Assembly: GCA_963817015.1 (NCBI GenBank)
Contig: CAWFMV010000007.1
Coordinates: forward strand, 868,001 to 932,000
Length of the DNA: 64,000 nt
Origin: VAZQ01 sp963817015
Lineage (GTDB): Bacteria > Pseudomonadota > Alphaproteobacteria > Rhizobiales > Xanthobacteraceae
Reading direction: 5' to 3'
In this document: piece after piece, positions 52,966-61,178 of the stretch
How positions within the stretch are numbered: position 1 is the stretch's first letter
Layout of the letters: every line of letters begins with the position of its first letter
Translations under genes and position numbers: made by a program
The notes under the pieces: model-generated
What the model was told of the DNA's origin: nothing
Database searches by the model: none
What the model saw: the letters and a program-made list of their open reading frames with translations, nothing else

Positions 52966-53734
52966 ATGGCCTTCCTGAAACGTACGTCCAAAGGTTTCGA
53001 CTCCGATCTGCGAAGTCTCGCCGGCTTGGTTGCCGAGATGGGCGGATGCGCCGAGCGGCAACTCGCCGAAGCGATCGAAGCGCTGACGCGGCGGGACAAT
53101 GAACGCGCGCGAGCCAATGTCGCGGCTGATGCGGCGATCGATGTGATGCAGCAGACGATCGAGCAGCGCGCCATGGACATCATTCTCACCCGGCGCCCGG
53201 TGGCCGAGGATCTGCGGCAGGTCGTCGGGATCGTCCGGATTGCAAACGAGCTCGAGCGGATCGGCGATCTCGCAAAGAACATCAGCAAGCGGATCATCGC
53301 CATCAATGATCAGGACATCCCGATCCGATCGTTACGCGGGTTCACCCACATGGCGACTTTGATGATGACGCTGTTGCGCGATGTGCTGGACAGCTTCGCG
53401 CGTCGCGATGTCGCCAAGGCGCTTGATGTGTGGATGCGCGACTTCGATATCGATCGGCTGTGCGCAAGCCTGTTCCGCGATTTCCTCGACTTTGATGACG
53501 GAAAATCCGCTCGCCATTACGCTGAGCGTTCATCTGCTCTTCTGCGTAAAAAATCTCGAGCGCATGGGCGATCATGCCACCAACATGGCCGAGGCGATCT
53601 ACTACATGGTGAAGGGGCAGGCGCTGTCGCGCGAGCGCCCCAAGGCGGACGTCGTCAGCGGGCTGTCACTCGCGACTGCCGAGATTGGCGAGGATTGGCT
53701 TGCTTCGGCGGCCGCTCTGCCGAGCACCGGCTAA
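52966..53734 (+). CDS. phoU: Phosphate-transport regulator PhoU (frame broken near 53500)
   Basis: Cytoplasmic helical protein that, by family, links the Pst phosphate transporter to the PhoR/PhoB system. Two PhoU helical repeats are visible: ERQLAEAIEALTRRDNERAR with RRPVAEDLRQVVGIVRIANELERIGDLAKNI, and after the frame break ITLSVHLLFCVKNLERMGDHATNMAEAIYYM. The ExxRxGDxxxN metal-binding motifs are intact in both. Near 53500 one extra base separates FRDFLDF from MTENPLAI; rejoined length is about 256 residues. The usual pstSCAB and phoB genes are not adjacent, which is unusual because phoU normally sits in that operon. Confidence 0.87.
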
Positions 53735-53853
53735 CGCGAGTGCGCCAGGATTGGGCCAGACGGAGAGCCGACCGTCAGCCCGCATTAACTATGATTGTTT
53801 CAGTGAACCCCTTCTATTAGTATACTTTCATCACAATCGCGGTATGGTCGGGC

Positions 53854-54243
53854 ATGGCTAATTCGCTCGACCGCCTCTATGAAGCCGTGCAGGCGGCCCG
53901 CGATGGCGATCCCGCCACGTCGCGGACGGCGCGCCTGCTGCAGGCTGGTCGCGGCAAGATGGCCAAGAAGATGGCCGAGGAAGCGGTCGAGGTCGTGATC
54001 GACACGGTACACGGGGATACCGCCGCGGTGGTCCGCGAAAGCGCCGATCTGATGTACAACCTCGTTGTGCTCTGGGTTGCGGCCGGTGTCCGTCCCGAGG
54101 ACGTGTGGGCCGAGATGGACCGCCGCGAGCGGCTCCTGGGCATCGCGGAGAAGATTCCAAAGCGCATGCTGGCATCGGCGGAGCCGGCGCCGCGACGCAA
54201 GGTTGTGGCCCTCGCCACCCAGCGTCTGCGCAAGCGTCGCTGA
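53854..54243 (+). CDS. hisE: Phosphoribosyl-ATP pyrophosphohydrolase-like protein (HisE family)
   Basis: A 129-residue protein of the HisE/MazG helical fold. The core LLQAGRGKMAKKMAEEAVEVVID and VRESADLMYNLVVLWVAAGV carries the acidic EExxE...ExAD metal site of the family. HisE removes pyrophosphate from phosphoribosyl-ATP in histidine synthesis. Here no other his gene is near and the C-terminus is an unusual basic tail (RRKVVALATQRLRKRR). It may be a second copy or a related nucleotide pyrophosphatase, so the symbol is tentative. Start ATG 53854, weak ribosome site. Confidence 0.72.
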   Translation: MANSLDRLYEAVQAARDGDPATSRTARLLQAGRGKMAKKMAEEAVEVVIDTVHGDTAAVVRESADLMYNLVVLWVAAGVRPEDVWAEMDRRERLLGIAEKIPKRMLASAEPAPRRKVVALATQRLRKRR

Positions 54244-54554
54244 TCGGCCCGGGCGCGCCAAGCGGCCGAGCCAATCCGCCCTGCAGGCCGGAAAACCGGT
54301 TTCCCCTCCTGCCGAAATGCTCTAAGAGCAGGGCACTCTTCCACCCGTCATGCCCGCGCATAGCGCGTCCTAAAGGGTGTCAACGCCCGTCTTCGACGGG
54401 CTACGGACGCCGCGTAAACGCGCTGATGTCGCGGGCATCCACGTCCTAGGGCCGCATGCGACTGCCGCATTTGGCCAAAGACGTGGATGGCAGGAACATG
54501 CCGTGACGATGCTGCACGTCATCATCCAGCACCTTGGTCTAAGCAAACCGCCCC
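54244..54554. other. Intergenic region with a nested palindrome
   Basis: About 310 bases without a convincing gene. An inverted pair built on ATGCCCGCG...CGCGGGCATCCACG runs from about 54350 to 54448. Inside it, at 54371-54403, lies a smaller hairpin (TAAAGGGTGTCAACGCCCG then TCTTCGACGGGCTA) related to the one at 59618-59648. The rest shows nothing recognisable. Confidence 0.6.
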
Positions 54555-55136
54555 ATGCTGAGAAGACTGTACGACTGGTGCGTCGCCGCGGCCAGCAAGC
54601 CGTATGCCACCTGGCTGTTGGGCATCGTCTCGTTCGTGGAAAGCTCGTTCTTTCCGGTGCCGCCCGATGCCATGCTGATCCCGATGGGGTTGGCGCGGCC
54701 GGACCGCGCCTTCCGCTACGCGACGGTCTGCACGCTCACCTCGGTCGCTGGCGGTTTGCTCGGCTATCTGATCGGCGCCGCGCTCTACGACACAGTCGGG
54801 CTCTGGCTGATTGGGCTCTATGGCTATGGAGCCAAGGTCGAGCAGTTTCGCGAGGCCTATCGGGAATGGGGCGCCTGGATCATCCTGCTCAAAGGGATGA
54901 CACCGATCCCCTACAAGATCGTCACCATCACGTCGGGCCTCGCCGACTATCCGATCGTTCCGTTCATCCTTCTCTCGATCGTCTCACGCGGGATGCGATT
55001 CTATCTGGTCGCGTTCCTGATCTATCGCTATGGCGAGCGGGCGCGCGCAATCATCGAGGAGCGGCTGGGATTCTGGGTCACGCTCGCCGGCATCGTGGTG
55101 GTGGCGGGGATCATTGCGGCAATTTACTTTATCTGA
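54555..55136 (+). CDS. YqaA-family (DedA/VTT-like) membrane protein
   Basis: A 193-residue membrane protein of the YqaA branch of the DedA/SNARE-associated (VTT) superfamily. Landmarks: WLLGIVSFVESSFFPVPPDAML with the early acidic residue and Pro pair, YLIGAALYDTVGLWLIGLYG, the re-entrant segment AWIILLKGMTPIPYKIVTIT, and SIVSRGMRFYLVAFLIYRYG. DedA proteins move or help move lipid carriers and phospholipids across the inner membrane; the substrate of the YqaA branch is not established. ATG 54555 is used; the ribosome site is weak. Confidence 0.84.
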   Translation: MLRRLYDWCVAAASKPYATWLLGIVSFVESSFFPVPPDAMLIPMGLARPDRAFRYATVCTLTSVAGGLLGYLIGAALYDTVGLWLIGLYGYGAKVEQFREAYREWGAWIILLKGMTPIPYKIVTITSGLADYPIVPFILLSIVSRGMRFYLVAFLIYRYGERARAIIEERLGFWVTLAGIVVVAGIIAAIYFI

Positions 55137-55218
55137 GTGGGGTTTCGCGCGGTCAGCTATCTCATTTTCGCCACGCCAAAATGCCAGTTTGGCGCACGCG
55201 AATGGAATGTGGAGTTCC

Positions 55219-55734
55219 ATGACGGGGCATTGCAACGCGTTTGCTGACAGGAAGCTGACTGCCGGGTGCGCGAGCCTCCTGGCGGCGTTGCTGCTCCTCG
55301 GCACTGCGGCTGCGCAGGAGGCCCCTGAACCAGCTGAGCCGCCATTCGCTCGTCCTGGGATCTTCGATGCGATCGAGCGCTGGTTTGAGGACTCGAAAGC
55401 CCGGATCGACAACCAAGTCAAAGGCACGCAGCAGGCGATCGAAGGTGCCGCCAAGGATGCCGCCAAGGCCGGTCAGGCGGGCGGCGCCGCGCTTGGCTTT
55501 CCGGGCAGCAAGGTGGCGCGGGGGCGGGTGCGCTGTGCGGTCGCGCCGAACGGCGCGCCTGATTGCTTAGAGGCGGCCAATGCGCTCTGCCGCTCCAAGG
55601 GCTACGGCCCCGGCAAGAGCGTTGAAATCAATACCGCCGACAAATGCCCAACCTGGGTCTGGTTGTCGGGCCAGCGCGCGCCCGAGGGCACGTGCACGAC
55701 CGAGACCTTCGTGCTGCAGGCGACTTGCCAGTGA
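55219..55734 (+). CDS. Hypothetical exported protein
   Basis: A 171-residue protein with a signal peptide (LTAGCASLLAALLLLGTAAAQ), a proline-rich start (EAPEPAEPPFARPGIF), a short amphipathic helical region (DSKARIDNQVKGTQQAIEGA) and a C-terminal domain with six cysteines (VRCAVAPNGAPDCLEAANAL, LCRSKGYGPG, DKCPTWVWL, GTCTTETFVLQATCQ), which probably form disulfides in the periplasm. ATG 55219 has GGAG five bases upstream; MWSS at 55207 is possible. I do not recognise the family beyond similar hypothetical proteins in Bradyrhizobiaceae. Confidence 0.72.
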   Translation: MTGHCNAFADRKLTAGCASLLAALLLLGTAAAQEAPEPAEPPFARPGIFDAIERWFEDSKARIDNQVKGTQQAIEGAAKDAAKAGQAGGAALGFPGSKVARGRVRCAVAPNGAPDCLEAANALCRSKGYGPGKSVEINTADKCPTWVWLSGQRAPEGTCTTETFVLQATCQ

Positions 55735-55826
55735 CGGACGCCGCAGCGATCCTGTAAGGCGTCTGATCGGGCGCAGGGCCGCGAATGCATGCGTCCGCGT
55801 TCCACCGCGAGCGCGAGGTCCGCCCC

Positions 55827-57180
55827 TTGAACCTCCACACCATGCTGCTTGCGCGTGAGGCGCAAGGCCGTCCGGTGACTGTCGGCGTGATCGGCGCCGG
55901 CAAGTTCGGCACCATGTTCCTGGCGCAGGCGCGCACGACCCGCGGCCTGCATGTCGTAGGCGTGGCCGATCTTGATGTCGGGCGGGCTCGCGCGCAGTTG
56001 TGTGCCGCCGGCTGGGATGAGGCCGCCTATGCGGCGCCTTCGCTGGGCGATGCCTTTCGTCAGCGACGCGCGCACATCACAGCAGACGCCGAAGCGCTGC
56101 TCGCATTTCCCGATATTGAGGTGATCGTGGAGGCGACCGGCGTGCCGGCCGTCGGCATTCGCCACGCGCTCAAGCGCGATCGCGCATGGCAAGCATGTCG
56201 TCATGGTGACGGTCGAGGCTGATGCCCTGGCCGGGCCGCTCATCGCCGCGAAAGCGAAAGCCGCGGGTGTCGTCTACAGTCTTGCCTGGGGCGATCAGCC
56301 GGCGCTCATCTGCGAGCACGTCGACTGGGCGCGCGCCTGCGGCTTCAAGGTCGTGGCGGCCGGCAAGGGCACGCGCTACGAGCCGCACTATCACGCGTCC
56401 ACGCCCGAGACGGTGTGGGACATCCTCGACAAGTATCTGCACATCGAGGATCGCGCGTCGATCAATCCCAAGATGTTCAACAGCTTCATCGACGGCAGCA
56501 AGTCGGCGATCGAGATGACAGCGGTCTGCAACGCGACCGGGCTTGCACCGCAAACAGGAGGGCTCGCCTTTCCGCCAGCCAGCCGGTTCGAGCTAGCGGA
56601 CGTGTGCAAGCCGAAGGCCGACGGCGGCACGCTCGAGCGCACTGGCGTCACCGAGGTGGTCTCCTCGGTCGATCGCACTGGTGGCGACGTGCCGCATCAT
56701 CTGGCACTGGGCACCTACGTCGTGATCGAGGCCGACAGCGACTACACGCGCGAATGCTTCCGCGAGTATCACATGCTGCCCGATCGCAGTGGCCGCTATG
56801 CAGCGCTCTACCGGCCGATCCATATGATCGGGCTCGAGCTCGGCGTCTCGGTTGCCTCAGCGGCGCTACGCAAGGAACCGACTGGCGTGCCCAGCGCGTG
56901 GCGCTCCGACGTGGTCGCGGTCGCCAAGCGGGCGCTGCGCGCGGGCGAGGTGCTCGACGGCGAGGGCGGTTTCTGCGTCTGGGGCCGGCAGGGTCCGGCC
57001 GAGCGCTCGCTCGCCGAGGGGCTGCTGCCGCTCGGGCTCGCCCACAACGTGCGGCTCACGCGCGACGTGGCCGCGGGTGCGTCCCTGTCCTACGCCGATG
57101 TGGCAATCGCGCCCGACGACCCGGCGTTGCGGGCGCGCCGCGAGATGGAAGTGGCGTTCGGCCGCGACAACGCCGGCTAA
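55827..57180 (+). CDS. SAF-domain NAD(P)-dependent oxidoreductase, homoserine dehydrogenase-like (frame broken near 56176)
   Basis: Two-part protein: a Rossmann NAD(P)-binding domain (VTVGVIGAGKFGTMFLAQA, then GVADLDVGRARAQL) and, after a central catalytic-like part, a C-terminal SAF domain (RDVAAGASLSYADVAIAPDD). Proteins of this layout occur beside carbohydrate and organic-acid genes, with unproved activity. Near 56176 one extra base breaks the frame between GIRHALK and AIAHGKHVVMVTVEAD; rejoined length is about 450 residues. The start is taken as TTG 55827 (LNLHTMLLAREAQGRPV) because family members begin near this motif; ATG 55785 is the alternative. Confidence 0.8.
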
Positions 57181-57249
57181 TTCGCCCGATGGACCCATGG
57201 CGCGTGGGTGTTACACTGCCCCCGACAAACGATTGATCGGGAGGACATT

Positions 57250-58232
57250 ATGATCCGCAGCACCAGACGTCAGGCCATCATCGGTGCTGCCGCAACGGCG
57301 GTAGCCGGCATGACCGGGAGCGCCTCGGCGCAGACTTCGCTCAAGGTCATCGTCTTCCCCGGGATGTCGAACCTGGCGCAGTTCGCCGCGCTTGCGCAGG
57401 GCTTCTACACCAAGCGCGGGCTCGCGGTTGACCTGGTCTACACGCCGAACTCCACCGAGCTGCGCGATGGCCTTGCGGCCGGGCGCTACCAGATCGCGCA
57501 TGCCGGCGTCGACAACGCGGTCGCGCAGGTCGAGACCGCGAAGATTGATCTCTTCATCTTCATGGGCGGCAACAACGGCTTCAACAGTCTGATCGTGCAG
57601 CCGGAGATCAGGAGCTACGAGGATTTCCGCGGCAAGGTCATGGCGGTGGACGCGGTCGACACCGCGTTCGCGCTCCTTCTCTACAAGATGCTGGACCTGA
57701 AGGGGATCAAGCGCAGCGAATACGACGTGAAGCCGGTCGGCGGGAGCCTCTCGCGTTATCAGGCGATGATCAAGGACAAGACCTATGCGGCCTCGATGCT
57801 CAACCCGCCGTTCTCGCTTGCAGGCGCTGCACGGCGGGCTTGAAGGATTTCGGATCGGCCGTCAGCGTGATCGGACCCTATCAGTCGGATGGCGGCTGGG
57901 TGCTGCGGTCGTGGGGCCAGGCCAACGGCGATGTGCTGACCCGCTACATCCAGGCGAACATCGAGGGCATCCGCTGGGCGCTCAATCCGGCCAACAAGGC
58001 CGCGATGGTGGCGATCCTGGCCGAGCGGCTCAAGCTGACGAATGAGGTCGCGGCGGAATCGTTTACGTTCTCTCAGAACGGCTTCGCGGCCGACAGCAAG
58101 TTCGACCTCGACGGCTTCAAGAACTCGCTGAAGCTGCGCGCCGAGATGCTCGGCACCTGGGGCGGCACGCCGCCGGCGCCCGACAAGTATCTCGATTTCA
58201 GCTATTACCAGCGCGCGCTCGCCAGCATGTGA
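57250..58232 (+). CDS. ABC transporter substrate-binding protein, NMT1-like (frame broken near 57830)
   Basis: Exported binding protein. ATG 57250 follows GGGAGGACATT. The leader STRRQAIIGAAATAVAGMTG has a twin-arginine look (RRQAI) and ends ASA-QTSLKVIVFPGMSNLAQ. The NMT1-like core shows AQGFYTKRGLAVDLVYTPNS, ELRDGLAAGRYQIAHAGVDN and YEDFRGKVMAVDAVDTAFAL. Near 57830 the frame changes between NPPFSL and GLKDFGSAVSVIGPYQSDGG; one base seems missing. It ends DKYLDFSYYQRALASM at 58232, giving about 327 residues. The beta-propeller gene starts 36 bases after the stop. Ligand unknown, no permease adjacent. Confidence 0.82.
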
Positions 58233-58267
58233 GCCGCGTTGCTTTCAGTTCGTCACGGAGGAATGAC

Positions 58268-59620
58268 ATGAAGAAGACTATCTGGGCTCTCGGCGCAGGC
58301 GCGCTGCTTGCTGCCTGGTCCGCCATCGCGATGGCGGCCGATGTGCCCAAGTTCGAGGTCGATCCGTCCTGGCCGAAGCCGCTCCCGAACAATTGGGCGC
58401 TCGGCCAGGTCGCCGGCGTCGCGGTCGACGAGCGCGACCACGTCTGGATCATGCAGCGCCCGCGCAGCCTGTCGCGACTGGAGGCAGCCGCCGCGCAGAA
58501 GCCGCCGCGCGCCATGTGCTGCGTGCCGGCGCCGCCTGTGATCGAGTTCGATCCCGAGGGCAACGTGGTGCAGGCCTGGGGCGGCGAGGGCTCAGGCTAC
58601 GATTGGCCCAAGCAGGAGCATGGCATCCGGATTGAGAAGGACCATGTCTGGTTCGGCGGCAATCACAAGGACGATGGCTTTCTCTTGAAGTTCACGCGCG
58701 ACGGCAAGTTCGTGCAGCAGATCGGCAAGCCCGGTCCGCGCAAAGGTGACAACGATACGACCCAGCTCGGCCAGCCCGCCGACTTCTGGATCGATGCGGG
58801 AGCGAACGAGCTCTATGTCGCGGACGGCTATGGCAACCATCGCGTCATCGTGTTTGACGCCGCGACCGGCGCCTACAAGCGGCACTGGGGCGCCTACGGC
58901 AAGCGCCCGGCCGACGAGGTCAATCCGACTTCCAGTGATCCGGGCGGCCATCCTTATGATCCGAAGGCGCCGATCTCGCAGACCTTCAACAACCCGGTGC
59001 ACTGCGTGAAGATCGCCAATGACGGGCTGGTCTATGTGTGCGACCGCACCAACGACCGCCTGCAGGTGTTCCGCAAGGACGGCTCCTTCGTGCGCGAGTG
59101 GCTCTATCTGCCGGAGACGCTGAGCGGCTCGGTGTGGGACGTCGGCCTGTGGCCCGACAAGGAGCAGAGCTTCCTGATCATGGTCGATGGCGGCAACAAT
59201 CAGATGCGCGTCGTCCGGCGCTCCGACGGCGAGGTGGTCGGCACCTACGGCCGCTACGGCCGCAACGCCGGGCAGTTCTTTGGGGTGCACAACATCGCGC
59301 TCGACTCGCGCGGCAACGTGTTCACCACCGAGGTGTATGAAGGCAAGCGCATCCAGCGCTGGAAGGTCGTGAGCGGCGCGCCGCAGCTTGAGGCGCATCT
59401 TGCAGAGTACACGCGAATGCATCGCTGCTGGATGGGCAGAGCTGTGCCACATCGTTCCCTCCCCCCTTGTGGGGGAGGGACAGGGAGAGGGGTGCAGACG
59501 AGCACTGAACCGTCGTTCAATTCGAGGCCGAGACGCGAGAGCACAGCTCTTGTTTCGCCGTTCCGCAAGCCGCAGACTCGGTGCTTGTCTCCACCCCTCT
59601 CCCTGTCCCTCCCCACTTAA
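58268..59620 (+). CDS. Exported NHL-like beta-propeller protein with repeat-derived C-terminal tail
   Basis: Secreted six-bladed propeller protein. ATG 58268 follows CACGGAGGAATGAC; the leader MKKTIWALGAGALLAAWSAI ends AMA-ADVPKFEVDPSWPKPL. NHL-like blades recur (VAGVAVDERDHVWIMQRP, FWIDAGANELYVADGYGNHR, HCVKIANDGLVYVCDRTNDR, VFTTEVYEGKRIQRW). The catalytic role, if any, is unknown; relatives lie near catabolic dehydrogenases. The natural protein probably ends soon after GKRIQRWKVVSGAPQ (about 59385): the remaining ~78 residues are translated from a palindromic element at 59454-59661, so a stop codon may have been lost or shifted. Confidence 0.83.
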   Translation: MKKTIWALGAGALLAAWSAIAMAADVPKFEVDPSWPKPLPNNWALGQVAGVAVDERDHVWIMQRPRSLSRLEAAAAQKPPRAMCCVPAPPVIEFDPEGNVVQAWGGEGSGYDWPKQEHGIRIEKDHVWFGGNHKDDGFLLKFTRDGKFVQQIGKPGPRKGDNDTTQLGQPADFWIDAGANELYVADGYGNHRVIVFDAATGAYKRHWGAYGKRPADEVNPTSSDPGGHPYDPKAPISQTFNNPVHCVKIANDGLVYVCDRTNDRLQVFRKDGSFVREWLYLPETLSGSVWDVGLWPDKEQSFLIMVDGGNNQMRVVRRSDGEVVGTYGRYGRNAGQFFGVHNIALDSRGNVFTTEVYEGKRIQRWKVVSGAPQLEAHLAEYTRMHRCWMGRAVPHRSLPPCGGGTGRGVQTSTEPSFNSRPRRESTALVSPFRKPQTRCLSPPLSLSLPT

Positions 59621-59661
59621 GGGCGTTTACGCCCGTCTTCGCGGGCTAGGGGGGAGGGAAC
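59454..59661. repeat. Long palindromic element with a smaller hairpin nested in one arm
   Basis: Left arm GTTCCCTCCCCCC + TTGTG + GGGGAGGGACAGGGAGAGGGGTG (59454-59493) pairs with a right arm ending at 59661. The right arm carries an extra 31-base hairpin at 59618-59648 (TAAGGGCGTTTACGCCCG then TCTTCGCGGGCTA). Inner arms continue with GCAGACGAGCAC against GTGCTTGTCTCC. A relative of the nested hairpin lies at 54371-54403 inside a different palindrome. Confidence 0.8.
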
Positions 59662-59726
59662 CGTGTGGCGCGCACCTTCGTAACTCACTGCACCATGCGC
59701 GGCATCGTTTGAATGCGGAGCATGTG

Positions 59727-60519
59727 ATGAAGCTCAATGGCAAAGTCGCGATCGTCACCGGCGGTGCCCGCGGCATCGGGCTTGCCATTGCGAAGCGCTA
59801 TGTGGCGGAAGGCGCCAAGGTCGTCATCGCGGATGTTGACGTGTCGGCCGGCGAGGCGGCTGCCCGCGCGCTCGGGGCGACTTGCCGCTTCAAGGCCGCT
59901 GATGTTGGCGATGCGCAGCAGGCGCAAGACCTGGTCGACGTTCGCATGCGAGACCTTCGGCACGCTCGACATCCTGGTCAACAATGCCGGCATCGTGCAT
60001 GGCGCGGACTTCCTCGACCTCAAGGAAGCCGACTTCGACCGCGTGCTGCGGGTCAATCTCAAGGGCGCGTTTCTCGTCGGCCAGGCGGCCGCGCGCCGCA
60101 TGGTCGATCAGGTGAAGGCCGGCCGGCCGCCGGGCGCAATCATCAACATGAGCTCAGTCAACGCCGTGCTGGCGATCCCGAACCAGGTTCCCTATTGCGT
60201 GTCGAAGGGTGGCATCGCGCAGCTCACCAAGGTGATGGCGCTGTCGCTCGCCCCGCATGGCATTCGGGTCAATGCGATTGGGCCGGGCTCGATCATGACC
60301 GACATTCTCAAGTCGGTTGCGACCGACCGTGAGGCCAAGCGCCGCCTGCTGGCGCGCACGCCGCTCGGGCGCATCGGCGAGCCCGACGAGATCGCCGCGA
60401 TCGCGCTCTTCCTGGCCTCGGACGATGCCGCCTATGTCACCGGCCAGACCGTCTATGCCGACGGCGGCAGGCTGGGCTTGAACTATACTGTTGCGGTCAA
60501 GGACGATTCGCTCGGCTGA
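59727..60519 (+). CDS. Short-chain dehydrogenase/reductase (frame broken near 59945)
   Basis: NAD(P)-dependent SDR of about 263 residues. Cofactor motif TGGARGIGLAIAKRY, structural NNAG in FGTLDILVNNAGIVHGADF, and the catalytic Ser/Tyr/Lys set (IINMSSVNAVLAI, then PYCVSKGGIAQLTK) are present; the end HIGE-type GRIGEPDEIAAIALFLASDD and YVTGQTVYADGGRLGLNY is standard. The frame breaks near 59940-59950 between QDLVDV and ACETFGTLDIL; one extra base explains it. ATG 59727 follows GCGGAGCATGTG. The Lrp regulator starts 8 bases after the stop, so the two are co-transcribed. Substrate unknown. Confidence 0.85.
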
Positions 60520-60527
60520 AGGTTTCA

Positions 60528-61031
60528 ATGACCGCAAAGCGATCACCAGCGCTCGACCGGATCGACATCAAGATCCTGGCCGCGCTGCAGCGCGACGGTC
60601 GGCAATCCATCCAAAAGCTGTCGGCAACCGCCGGGCTCTCGGCGCGTGCGTGTCTCGAGCGCGTGCGGCGGCTCGAGGCCTCCGGTATCATCATTGGCTA
60701 CCGGGCGCTCATCGACGTCGGCCGGCTATCGAAGCCCGTCACGGTCTTCGCCGAAATCGTCCTTGAGAAGCAGGCGCGCCAGGGCGATCTCGAGAAGCGG
60801 CTCGTCTCGATCGAGGAGGTCGTCGAGTGCTGGGAGGTCAGCGGCGCCGTCGACTATGTGGCGCGCTTCGTCTGCGCCGACCTTGCCGGCTACCAGGAGC
60901 TCACCACCCGCCTGATCGATGATCCGAAGCTTGGCGTCGCCCGCATTGTGAGCCACGTGGCGCTGCGCCCGATCAGGGGCTTTGCGGGCTATCCGGAGGC
61001 GCTGTTACGTCGCAAGGGCGAGCCGTCGTAG
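60528..61031 (+). CDS. Lrp/AsnC-family transcriptional regulator
   Basis: A 167-residue regulator: N-terminal HTH (LDRIDIKILAALQRDGRQSI, LSATAGLSARACLERVRRLE, ASGIIIGYRALIDVGRL) and C-terminal RAM/AsnC ligand domain (VTVFAEIVLEKQARQGDLEK, ECWEVSGAVDYVARFVCADL). Such proteins bind amino acids and form octamers. It follows the SDR gene by 8 bases; a REP-like palindrome lies just downstream. Its targets cannot be read here; the nearby SDR, amidohydrolase or more distant putA are candidates only. Confidence 0.88.
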   Translation: MTAKRSPALDRIDIKILAALQRDGRQSIQKLSATAGLSARACLERVRRLEASGIIIGYRALIDVGRLSKPVTVFAEIVLEKQARQGDLEKRLVSIEEVVECWEVSGAVDYVARFVCADLAGYQELTTRLIDDPKLGVARIVSHVALRPIRGFAGYPEALLRRKGEPS

Positions 61032-61045
61032 CGGCCGATTGACGT

Positions 61046-61130
61046 GTAGCCCGGATGGAGCGACAGCGACATCCGGGGACGCCAGTAGCTCGGTCGCTCC
61101 CGGATTTCGCTCGCGCTCAATCCGGGCTAC
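61046..61130. repeat. GTAGCCCGGATGGAGC REP-like palindrome, copy 1
   Basis: Starts GTAGCCCGGATGGAGCG and ends GCTCAATCCGGGCTAC, forming a long imperfect hairpin. This extragenic palindrome is widespread in Proteobacteria. A second copy in the same orientation lies at 62920-63008, so the two bracket the amidohydrolase gene. Confidence 0.85.
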
Positions 61131-61178
61131 AAGCTGGCTCATATCGACGTGTCTACATATGTTGGGGGGGTGCGTACC

